Source: Methylacidimicrobium sp. AP8 (GTDB taxonomy: Bacteria > Verrucomicrobiota > Verrucomicrobiia > Methylacidiphilales > Methylacidiphilaceae). Taken from it: 64,000 nucleotides of DNA. The DNA lies in assembly GCF_903064525.1 (NCBI RefSeq), contig NZ_LR797830.1:1860001-1924000 (forward strand), read 5' to 3'. Positions 44,843 to 53,013 of the stretch are shown here, one piece after another. Each line of letters opens with the position of its first letter. Positions within the stretch are counted from its first letter, which is position 1. A program made the position numbers and the translations under genes. The notes under the pieces are model-generated. The model saw only the letters and a program-made list of their open reading frames with translations. It did not search any database and was not told where the DNA came from.

Positions 44843-45541
44843 CTAATCCGACCCGAGCAGGTACGAAAAGCCGACCAGGGCCCCCACCTCGTTCACGCCG
44901 ATATTGCGCGGGGCCATGTCCGCGTTGGACATGTGATGGAAGAGCGCTTCGGCGTTGACCGACCAGTGCTTCGAAAGCATGTAGCGGAATCCGGCGCCGG
45001 CTTGCGGGGTGAACTCGATCGCCTGCCCGACCATGGATTGGTTCGGAACTGTATATGCATCGGTAAAGACAAAGCCGAGCCCGCCTTCGACATAGGGGAC
45101 GACGCGCCAGTTGGGCTGGACGAAGTTGTACCGGACGAAGACGTTCGGCCCCACCACCACGTTCCCGCTCATGGGACCGGCGAAGATGCCGCTCGCATAG
45201 AGATCGACAAGCACTTCGACGTTGCCGCGGAAGATGCCGCGGCCTTTGGGAGTGGTGAGCATCCAACCCCAGCTCAAGATGCTCGGCGCCTCGTCGAACG
45301 TGTACCTCCCCCCCCCGCTTCCCAGCGAAAAGAGCGCTCCGGACATGAATTGAATTTCGTTGGTCCCCTCGCGATAGAGAGCCAGCTCGGGAATGCTTTC
45401 GGTGTCGAGCGCCACCCCTTCCTTTGCATCCCCGTTCCCGGCGGCAGCCGATGCCGGGTACGCGGTGCCGGACGCCGCCCCGGCCGCTTCTACGCCGCTC
45501 GCCAGCACAAGGGCTAAGGCGACCGCACACAACCTCCTCAT
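44843..45541 (-). CDS. PagL-like lipid A 3-O-deacylase / outer-membrane beta-barrel
   Basis: About 232 residues from ATG 45541, which starts a signal peptide (RRLCAVALALVLASGVEAAG). The mature part alternates hydrophobic and polar residues as in an eight-strand barrel and ends in a hydrophobic strand. The segment FHHMSNADMAPRNIGVNEVG matches the PagL active-site region, with the H-x-S pair. PagL removes an acyl chain from lipid A in the outer membrane, consistent with lpxA elsewhere in the window. Identity is by motif only. Confidence 0.7.
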   Translation of the reverse strand: MRRLCAVALALVLASGVEAAGAASGTAYPASAAAGNGDAKEGVALDTESIPELALYREGTNEIQFMSGALFSLGSGGGRYTFDEAPSILSWGWMLTTPKGRGIFRGNVEVLVDLYASGIFAGPMSGNVVVGPNVFVRYNFVQPNWRVVPYVEGGLGFVFTDAYTVPNQSMVGQAIEFTPQAGAGFRYMLSKHWSVNAEALFHHMSNADMAPRNIGVNEVGALVGFSYLLGSD

Positions 45542-45603
45542 TTGAGGAATCTTGCTAGCACCCGCAGAGCCGCGAGGGCCAGTTTTTTTTTTCGATTCCT
45601 CGC

Positions 45604-46026
45604 TCACGTCTTCCGCAGGGCCAGCTCGTCAAGATAAGACTGCAGGAGAACGGCGGCCGCAACGCCGTCGATCTTCTGGCGACCCGCCTTCTCCTTCCGC
45701 CCTGCCTCGCGCAAGTAGTGCGCGGCCAGTTTCGTCGTCAGCCGCTCGTCCCGCAATTCGACCGGGATCGGAATGAGCTGCTTGCACTTCCAGACGAAGT
45801 CCCGAACGCGCTCCGCGGCCGGGCCGTACGAGCCGTCCATGTTCCGCGGCAAGCCCACCAGGACAAGGCTGACCTCGTAGCGACGAATGAACTCCTTGAG
45901 CTGCCGGACAAATTCCCCGAAAGGCTCCGCCGGCAGGTAGCCGAGCGGCAAAGCCAGCGTCAGCGTCGGATCGTTGACGGCGACGCCGATCCGCTTGCTC
46001 CCGTAATCAAGCGCGAGAATGCCCAA
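45604..46026 (-). CDS. ruvX: Holliday junction resolvase-like / pre-16S rRNA nuclease YqgF
   Basis: 140-residue RNase H-fold protein with ILALDYGSKRIGVAV at the N-terminus, LVGLPRNMDGS in the middle, and KIDGVAAAVLLQSYL at the end, the YqgF/RuvX pattern. The start is TTG 46026 with GAGGGG five nt upstream; no ATG is available in the right place. Its 5' end overlaps the trpA 3' end by 20 bp in another frame, so expression probably depends on trpA translation. Confidence 0.88.
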   Translation of the reverse strand: MGILALDYGSKRIGVAVNDPTLTLALPLGYLPAEPFGEFVRQLKEFIRRYEVSLVLVGLPRNMDGSYGPAAERVRDFVWKCKQLIPIPVELRDERLTTKLAAHYLREAGRKEKAGRQKIDGVAAAVLLQSYLDELALRKT

Positions 46027-46882
46027 CCTTGCCCCTCTCCCCCATAGGCTCCCGAAGGAGATCTTCGGAAGCGCTTCTTCCCGATGCGTTATGGACGCTT
46101 TCCGCCAGCGGCCGCGCAAAATCCTCGACCCTTCGGAAGAGATCCGGCGCCGTACCCCAGGCGCCAATCCGCTCCACGAGGGCGCTCCCGACGACCACGC
46201 CATCCGCGTAGGCTGCCACCGCGGCGGCCTGTCCGGGGGTGGAAATTCCGAAACCGACGCAGGCCGGCAGAGCGCAGAGCGACCGCATCGAACGAACGAG
46301 AGCCTCCGCTTCGGCCGGAGCCTCGTCGCGCGCCCCGGTCGTTCCGAGACGGGCCACGCAGTAGATAAAGCCTGCGGCCGCTTTCGCGATCGCTCGCCGG
46401 CGGACCGGTTCGGTCGTAGGAGCAACCAGGTGGATCCGCGTGAGTCGGGCCTCCAACGACTCCAATCCGGGCAGCCTCTCCTCCAAGGGAAGGTCGACCA
46501 GGAGGACTCCGTCGACGCCCGCGCGGGCCGCTTCGTCGGCGAACCGTTCCAGACCGAGCCGCAACAGCGGGTTGAGGTAGCTGAAGAGGATGATCGGAAT
46601 CTCGGAAACCTTGCGGATCGCGGCCACCGTCGCGATCACGCCCTCGACCGTGGCTCCCGACTTGAGCGCCCGGTGGGCGGCCGCCTGGTTAACCTCTCCG
46701 TCCGCCACCGGATCCGAAAAAGGGATTCCGAGCTCGATCAGGTCCGCTCCCGCCCGTTCTAGGGAGAGCACAAGCTCGAGCGTCGCGGAGAGCGCCGGAT
46801 CCCCTGCCGTGATGTAGGGGATGAACGCCGACTTTCGCTCAAGGGCGAGGGAGCGGAACTTTTCCGCGATCCGTCCGCTCAC
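46007..46882 (-). CDS. trpA: Tryptophan synthase alpha chain
   Basis: 291 residues, about 25 longer than usual because of a C-terminal extension (from about residue 262) rich in Arg, Glu and Ser. Catalytic residues lie in LIELGIPFSDPVADG and IPYITAGDP; GVLLVDLPLEE and FGISTPGQAAAV are also typical. The start is GTG 46882 with AGGAG eight nt upstream; the frame is open to 47032, but that extension lacks family similarity. trpB is not next to it. It diverges from gltB. Confidence 0.92.
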   Translation of the reverse strand: MSGRIAEKFRSLALERKSAFIPYITAGDPALSATLELVLSLERAGADLIELGIPFSDPVADGEVNQAAAHRALKSGATVEGVIATVAAIRKVSEIPIILFSYLNPLLRLGLERFADEAARAGVDGVLLVDLPLEERLPGLESLEARLTRIHLVAPTTEPVRRRAIAKAAAGFIYCVARLGTTGARDEAPAEAEALVRSMRSLCALPACVGFGISTPGQAAAVAAYADGVVVGSALVERIGAWGTAPDLFRRVEDFARPLAESVHNASGRSASEDLLREPMGERGKVGHSRA

Positions 46883-47095
46883 CAGTCGGCTCCTGCTTTT
46901 TGCATCTCTCGACCCAAGGTCGGCGACGGCTGTCCCTTCCCGCTGCACAAAGAGAAAACTCGGGCCATAAGCTAGCGCCTCCGCTGCTCCCGCTCCAGCA
47001 ATTTTCTCCTGGACGCCCGCCCGCCAGGGCACATGCTTCTCTATTCGTAAGCGGAATCCTTGCTTCCAAAGAATAATCCCGTAACTTTACGCCAA

Positions 47096-50000
47096 ATGTC
47101 CGCCGGAAACCATGCGAAAGAGGACCATCCGGTCCCGACCACACTATGGCACTCCAGGACGGAGCGGTCCAGCTGCGGCGTCGGCTTCGTCACCACGTTG
47201 ACGGGAACCCCTTCCCACAAAATCCTCGAGACCGCGCTCTCCTGCGTCTGCGCCCTTTCCCACCGGGGGGCGGTCGACGCGGATATGAAGACGGGGGACG
47301 GAGCGGGCGTGATGACCCAGGTCCCGGCGGCTCTCTTCCGGAAAGACATCGAGAAGTGGGGCGCAAAGTTGTATCGGGACGACGATCTGGCCGTCGGATT
47401 CTGCTTCCTTCCTCCGGATGACGCTTATGTGCAGGCGCATTGCCGCAAGCTCGTCCAGGAGGCGCTGGCTGAGCACGGGCTTTTCGTCTTTGGGTGGAGG
47501 AAGGTGCCGGTCCACAGAGATGCGCTGGGCGAGAAGGCCGCGCGCACCTGCCCGGAAATGGAGCAGGTCCTGATCGGCAAGCCGGAAGACCGCCCTCTCT
47601 CGTCCTTGGAATACGAGCGCACGCTCTACCTTTGCCGCAAGAAGATCGAGGGGCGGATCGCCCGGGACGGCGTTAAGGACTTCCACATCCCATCCTTGTC
47701 GAGCCGCACGATCGTCTACAAGGGACTTTTCGTCTCCCCGCAACTCCCGAAGTTCTATCGAGATTTGCGTGACCCCGACTTCCAAACGGCGCTGGCGGTC
47801 TACCACCAGCGCTACAGCACCAACACCTTCCCGGCTTGGCGGCTCGCCCAGCCGTTCCGCGTGCTCGGCCATAACGGCGAGATCAACACGATCTTGGGCA
47901 ACCGCCTCTGGATGCGCGCCCGGGAAAAGGATCTCTCTGACTCTCTCTGGGTGGAGGAGGCCGCCCATCTCGCTCCGGTGCTGCTGCCGGCCGCAAGCGA
48001 TTCGGCCCACCTCGACAATGCGGTCGAGCTTCTCCTCCACTCCGGCTACGATCTGCTGCACACCATGCTCATGCTGGTGCCGGCCGCGTGGCAGGCGGAG
48101 CCGCGGCTCTCTCCGGAGGAACGGGCCTTCTACGAATATCACGAGCTGTTGAGCGAGCCCTGGGACGGACCGGCGGCCCTGGTCTTCTCGGACGGCCGGA
48201 CGGTAGGCGCCTGCCTCGATCGCAACGGCTTGCGGCCAATCCGGTACAAAATCACCGAGGAGGGGACGGTCGTCCTCGGCTCCGAGGTCGGGATCGGCGG
48301 CCTTGAGGAGAGAACGGTCGTCGAAAAGGGGCGGCTGGGGCCGGGCGAGATCATCGCGGTCGACACCGTCTCCCGGCGGCTTCTCCGCAGCCCGACCATC
48401 AAGAAGAGCATCGCCGACAGGCACCCTTACGGCGAGTGGCTCAGCCGCCACAGCCGCCGCCTGGCCTCGACGGGATCGGCCCCGACCCCTGCCGCCTCGA
48501 GGGAGCCTGCCTCCCTTTCGGAACTGCTCGCCTTCGGCTACGACGAGGAGGAGATCAAGCAGATCCTCAAGCCGATGGCCGAGAAAGGAGAAGAGGGGGT
48601 CGGGTCGATGGGCGACGACGCCCCGCCCGCCGTGCTGTCGCGGGAGCCCCGGATCCTGTACTGGTATTTCCGGCAGCTTTTCGCGCAAGTCACCAATCCT
48701 CCCATCGATCCGTTGCGCGAGCGGCTCGTCATGTCCCTGGAAATGTGGGTAGGCCGCCGGCCGAATCCGCTCGAGCGCCGCCAGCCGGATGACGACGTCA
48801 TCCGGCTCACGAGCCCCTTTTTGACCTATGCGGAGCTCGCGCAGATGCGCAACCGGCACGAGCCTAGCCTCCAGGCCCGGACGATCTCGTGCCTCTTCCC
48901 CGCGGGAGAAGGAGTGGACGGATTCCTCCGCCGCCTCTCCGAGATCCGCGTCGAGGCCGAGGAGGCCGTCAAGAAAGGGTTCTCCATCCTAGTGCTGAGC
49001 GACCGGGGCGTCTCGCCCGGCCAGGCCGCCCTTCCGATGCTCCTGGTCGTGGGTGCGGTCCACCACCACCTGATCCGCGCCGGCACCCGGATCCGCGCCT
49101 CCCTCGTCTGCGAGACCGGAGAGTGCCGCGACGTCCACCATTTCGCCTGCTTGATCGGCTTCGGCGCCACGGCGGTCAACCCCTATCTCGCCTTGCAGCT
49201 CCTTGCCGACCTCGCCGCGCGGGGCGAACTGAAGGCGGCGGCTCCGGAGAGCGCCCAGAAGAACTACCGGAAGGCGGTCGAGAAGGGGCTCCTCAAAATC
49301 CTGTCCAAGATGGGAATTTCCACTCTCTGGAGCTATCACGGCGCCCAGGTATTCGAGGCTTTGGGGCTCGGCGCCCAGGTCATCGAGGAATGCTTCGAAG
49401 GGGTCGTCTCCCACTTAGGAGGGGTCGGCTACCCCGAGATCGCGCAGGAAGCGCTCGCCCGCCACGCCGCGGCCTTCGCCCCGGCCTCGAAGCTGCCCGA
49501 CCGAGGCCACTACCGGTATCGGAGAGAGGGAGAGCGTCATGCGGTCACCCCACTCCTGATACAGAGCGTCCACACCTTCGTGGGGCTCAAGGGGCGCGAC
49601 AAGGCATTCCGGTACGAGGACTACCGGAAAATCGGGGAATCGCTCGCGACCAATCTGCCCCTCTCGCTGCGAGACTGCCTCCGCTTCCGGCCTCAGGAAG
49701 CCGTCCCCCTTTCGGAGGTTGAGCCGATAGAGGAGATCCGCCGGCGCTTTACGACGGCGGGAATGTCCCTGGGCGCCCTCTCGCCGGAAGCGCACGAGAC
49801 CCTGGCCCTCGCCCTCAACCGGATCGGGGGCAAGTCGAACACGGGCGAAGGAGGGGAAGACCGGGCGCGCTTCGTGCGCCTACCCAACGGCGATTCCCTC
49901 AACAGCGCGATCAAGCAGGTCGCCTCGGGCCGGTTCGGTGTCACCGCGGAATACCTGGCCAGCGCATCGGAGATCGAAATCAAGATGGCACAGGGTTCTA

Positions 50001-51661
50001 AGCCGGGAGAGGGGGGGCAGCTGCCCGGACACAAGGTCACCGCCCTCATCGCCCGGCTCCGCCGAAGCACTCCGGGGGTCATGCTCATCTCGCCCCCCCC
50101 GCATCACGATATCTACAGCATCGAGGATCTCGCCCAGCTCATCTATGACCTCAAACAGGTCAATCCCCGTGCCCGGGTCTGCGTAAAGCTGGTTTCCGAG
50201 GCGGGGGTGGGCGCGATCGCCGCCGGGGTCGTAAAGGCGCATGCCGACGTGGTCCTGATCAGCGGCCATGACGGGGGCACGGGCGCATCGCCGCTTTCCT
50301 CGATCAAGTATGCGGGCAGCCCCTGGGAGATCGGGCTGGCCGAAACCCAGCGGGTCCTCCTGACCAACGGATTGCGGAGCCGGGTGACCCTGCGGACCGA
50401 CGGGGGAATCCGGACCGGGCGCGACATCGTCATTGGCGGTCTGCTGGGCGCGGAGGAGTTCAACTTCGGAACCATGGCCTTGATCGCCCTGGGCTGCGTC
50501 TATGTGCGCCAGTGCCACCTCAACACCTGTCCGACGGGGATTGCGACACAGGACGAGCGGCTGCGGGGGAAATTCCGAGGGACCCCGGAAGGCCTGATCG
50601 CCTACTTCGACGCGGTTTCTCAAGAGGTGCGCGAGATTCTCGCCAGCCTGGGCGCCCGCACCTTCAACGAGATCATCGGGCGGGCCGATCTTCTGGAACC
50701 GAAGGAGATTCCCGACCATCCTAAGGCGAATCGGATCGATCTCCGACCGCTTCTTTCCTTTCCGGGCGTCGGGGAGACCGAGCCGCGCTTCCACACTTGG
50801 GAGCGGAACGATCCGCAGGGCGACCGCCCGTTGGACGATATCCTGCTCTTGGAAGCGAAGAGCGCGATTCACTCGAAGGAGCCTATCGAGCTGCGCCATC
50901 GGGTGCGGAACGTCCACCGCTCGATCGGAGCCGGGCTCTCCGGAGAGATCGCCTACCATTTCGGCGACGAGGGTCTGCCGGAAGGAACGATCCGCCTGCG
51001 TCTCTCGGGAACCGCGGGCCAGAGCCTGGGCGCCTTCTTGGTCAAAGGAATCGCCATTCACCTGGAAGGCGAGGCGAACGATTACGTCGGCAAGGGGATG
51101 TCCGGAGGCGAGATCGTCCTCGTTCCGCCCGCCGGATGCCATTACCGGCCGGAGGAGGCCGTCATTTGCGGCAACACCGTTTTGTACGGCGCCACGGGCG
51201 GTCGCCTCTTCGTCCGCGGCAAGGCCGGCGAACGGTTCGCGGTCCGGAACAGCGGGGCGCTCGCCGTCGTCGAAGGAATCGGGGATCATGGCTGTGAATA
51301 TATGACCGGCGGAGTCGTCGCCGTGCTCGGGCCCACCGGGAAGAATTTCGGAGCCGGCATGTCCGGGGGGCTCGCCTACGTCTTCGACGAGGACGGATGC
51401 TTCGAGGAGCGTCTTAACCCCGAGATGGTGCGATTGGAGCGCGTCACCTCCCCGGAGGATCAGAAGCAGCTCCAGGAGCTTCTCGATCGCCACTTGGAGA
51501 AGACCGGCAGCTCTCCGGCGGAACGGATTCTGCGGGAGTGGGAACGGTTCCGCCCGCTTTTCTGGAAGGTCGTGCCGCTGCCGCCTTCCTCCGCACCGAC
51601 GGCGGCTCCCGAGCCGGAACGGAAGCAGGTTCCCGCCGCCGCGGCGGAGCAGAACCGTTGA
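47096..51661 (+). CDS. gltB: Glutamate synthase large subunit
   Basis: About 1,521 residues from ATG 47096 (an in-frame TTG at 47060 is possible). The N-terminal amidotransferase cysteine is C27 in SSCGVGFVTTL, exposed after removal of a short propeptide. The central domain, the FMN-binding synthase domain with HDGGTGASPLSSIKYAG, the 3Fe-4S motif CHLNTCPTGIATQ and the C-terminal beta-helix (GMSGGEIVLVPP) follow in order. The small subunit gltD is not adjacent. The C-terminus has a Pro/Ala tail. Confidence 0.96.
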   Translation: MSAGNHAKEDHPVPTTLWHSRTERSSCGVGFVTTLTGTPSHKILETALSCVCALSHRGAVDADMKTGDGAGVMTQVPAALFRKDIEKWGAKLYRDDDLAVGFCFLPPDDAYVQAHCRKLVQEALAEHGLFVFGWRKVPVHRDALGEKAARTCPEMEQVLIGKPEDRPLSSLEYERTLYLCRKKIEGRIARDGVKDFHIPSLSSRTIVYKGLFVSPQLPKFYRDLRDPDFQTALAVYHQRYSTNTFPAWRLAQPFRVLGHNGEINTILGNRLWMRAREKDLSDSLWVEEAAHLAPVLLPAASDSAHLDNAVELLLHSGYDLLHTMLMLVPAAWQAEPRLSPEERAFYEYHELLSEPWDGPAALVFSDGRTVGACLDRNGLRPIRYKITEEGTVVLGSEVGIGGLEERTVVEKGRLGPGEIIAVDTVSRRLLRSPTIKKSIADRHPYGEWLSRHSRRLASTGSAPTPAASREPASLSELLAFGYDEEEIKQILKPMAEKGEEGVGSMGDDAPPAVLSREPRILYWYFRQLFAQVTNPPIDPLRERLVMSLEMWVGRRPNPLERRQPDDDVIRLTSPFLTYAELAQMRNRHEPSLQARTISCLFPAGEGVDGFLRRLSEIRVEAEEAVKKGFSILVLSDRGVSPGQAALPMLLVVGAVHHHLIRAGTRIRASLVCETGECRDVHHFACLIGFGATAVNPYLALQLLADLAARGELKAAAPESAQKNYRKAVEKGLLKILSKMGISTLWSYHGAQVFEALGLGAQVIEECFEGVVSHLGGVGYPEIAQEALARHAAAFAPASKLPDRGHYRYRREGERHAVTPLLIQSVHTFVGLKGRDKAFRYEDYRKIGESLATNLPLSLRDCLRFRPQEAVPLSEVEPIEEIRRRFTTAGMSLGALSPEAHETLALALNRIGGKSNTGEGGEDRARFVRLPNGDSLNSAIKQVASGRFGVTAEYLASASEIEIKMAQGSKPGEGGQLPGHKVTALIARLRRSTPGVMLISPPPHHDIYSIEDLAQLIYDLKQVNPRARVCVKLVSEAGVGAIAAGVVKAHADVVLISGHDGGTGASPLSSIKYAGSPWEIGLAETQRVLLTNGLRSRVTLRTDGGIRTGRDIVIGGLLGAEEFNFGTMALIALGCVYVRQCHLNTCPTGIATQDERLRGKFRGTPEGLIAYFDAVSQEVREILASLGARTFNEIIGRADLLEPKEIPDHPKANRIDLRPLLSFPGVGETEPRFHTWERNDPQGDRPLDDILLLEAKSAIHSKEPIELRHRVRNVHRSIGAGLSGEIAYHFGDEGLPEGTIRLRLSGTAGQSLGAFLVKGIAIHLEGEANDYVGKGMSGGEIVLVPPAGCHYRPEEAVICGNTVLYGATGGRLFVRGKAGERFAVRNSGALAVVEGIGDHGCEYMTGGVVAVLGPTGKNFGAGMSGGLAYVFDEDGCFEERLNPEMVRLERVTSPEDQKQLQELLDRHLEKTGSSPAERILREWERFRPLFWKVVPLPPSSAPTAAPEPERKQVPAAAAEQNR

Positions 51662-51667
51662 TCGCGG

Positions 51668-52252
51668 TCAGCGATCGTCGGGGTTGAGGCTAAGGAAGAT
51701 CCAGGCGGCGCAGGCGCCGGCCAGCAGTTCCGCGACCCAGTAGAGGCCCAGGTACGGCCAGGCGACCAGGCCGATCCAGCCCAACCCGACGGCGACCGCC
51801 GGATTGAAGGCGCCGCCGGAGATCGATCCGACGGCGGAGGCACCCACCATCACCGTGATGCCGATCGCCAGCCCGTAGAAGGAGTTCCCGGCCGTCGCCT
51901 TGGCGGTCGCGCTGTTGAGGACGACGTAGACCAGCGCCAGGGTAAAGAGGAATTCCGCCAGGAAGGCCGGACCCGCGGCGACCGCCATCCGCGTGACCGA
52001 GCTGCTTCCCTTGATCGCTTGAGCGGCGACCGAGCCCAGGACCGCACCGGCGACTGGGGCGATCCAATACGGGAGGAAATACGGGAGGACGTCTTGCGCC
52101 GGGCACCGGCCGCGCAGCCACGCCCCGAGCGTCACCGCGGGATTGTAATGTCCTCCCGAGAGATGCCCCCCCCCGGCGAACACCATGAGGGCCGATCCGA
52201 CCGCCAGGGGCGCGAGGACCCCCGGCGAGGGCGCGATCGCGCAGCAGCCCAC
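51668..52252 (-). CDS. Aquaporin-family channel lacking the first membrane helix
   Basis: 194 residues from GTG 52252 (AGGA just upstream); family members are usually 230-250. Both half-helix motifs are present, GGHYNPAVTLG and GGAFNPAVAVG, but the second has V where most aquaporins have the filter arginine (NPAR). The sequence corresponding to helix 1 (AEFIGTFFLV-type) is not found in any frame upstream. It is convergent with gltB, 6 bp apart, and downstream of the SBP56 gene pair. It may be a truncated or atypical small-solute channel. Confidence 0.75.
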   Translation of the reverse strand: MGCCAIAPSPGVLAPLAVGSALMVFAGGGHLSGGHYNPAVTLGAWLRGRCPAQDVLPYFLPYWIAPVAGAVLGSVAAQAIKGSSSVTRMAVAAGPAFLAEFLFTLALVYVVLNSATAKATAGNSFYGLAIGITVMVGASAVGSISGGAFNPAVAVGLGWIGLVAWPYLGLYWVAELLAGACAAWIFLSLNPDDR

Positions 52253-52392
52253 CGTGATCCTGCGGACGATCCGGCTTGCTAGTACGACTTGCGGCCTCGG
52301 AAGGCAAGCTCTATTCTCCTTCCGCGCATCTCGGGAGCCCGGCAGGGGCGGCCCTGCGGGAACGGTCTCCGTCCCTCTCCCGCCGCGTCCGC

Positions 52393-53013
52393 CTACGGGA
52401 AGAGCAGGAGGGTGCCGGCGGCCAGCAGCAATGCGATCCCCCAGAGCACGTCGAGATTCCACCAGGCCCGCCGCAAGAAAGAGAGGCCGACCCGCTCGAA
52501 GACCAGCAGCGAGATGCCCAAGGCTACGGCCCAGTAAGCCACCGAGTGCACGGCTGTCAACCCGAGGGCTTCGGTAATCGGCATCCCGCCCGATGCCTGG
52601 CGGCCGCAAAGGGCGGCGCCGCCTAACGCCGGCGCCAGCATCAGCCCGGCGCCGTGAGCGGTGGCCATGAGGAAGGCCCAAAAGACCAGGTCCCGGAAAC
52701 CGACGCGCATGCCTACCCAGCGAGGATGCCGGGCCCGCAAAAGCCAGAAGAGGCCGAAACCCGCCAAGAGAAGGGCGGCGCCCAGGGCGATCCAACGGCG
52801 AGGAATCCAGACGCCGGACCCCCAAATCAGGAGGACGGCGGTGCCCACGGCGAGGCAATGGCCGAGGACGAAGGCCGCGACGGCCGAAAATACGGCCTTC
52901 CTACGCCCCTCCTGGTAGCCGAGCGCCACGGCGAAAAGCCATCCCATGGCCGGATTCAAGCCGTGAAAGGCGCCTAGCCCTAAAGCCGCGGCCCAGGGAA
53001 GCCATCGGATCAC
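52393..53013 (-). CDS. Polytopic membrane protein coupled to SBP56
   Basis: 206 residues with about six hydrophobic helices, starting at GTG 53013, which overlaps the SBP56 stop (GTGA). A conserved-looking motif in the first helix, LGAFHGLNPAMGWLFAVALG, recalls the histidine motifs of the LysE/NicO/DsbD-like transporter group, but the family cannot be fixed by eye. The tight coupling suggests a function linked to methanethiol oxidation, for example handling copper, sulfide or another product. Confidence 0.7.
   Translation of the reverse strand: MIRWLPWAAALGLGAFHGLNPAMGWLFAVALGYQEGRRKAVFSAVAAFVLGHCLAVGTAVLLIWGSGVWIPRRWIALGAALLLAGFGLFWLLRARHPRWVGMRVGFRDLVFWAFLMATAHGAGLMLAPALGGAALCGRQASGGMPITEALGLTAVHSVAYWAVALGISLLVFERVGLSFLRRAWWNLDVLWGIALLLAAGTLLLFP

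Noticed and set aside
45575-45600. Terminator from the T-run near 45590
   Set aside because: Only a 3-bp stem precedes the T-run on plus, and no plus-strand gene lies upstream, so it is not convincing.
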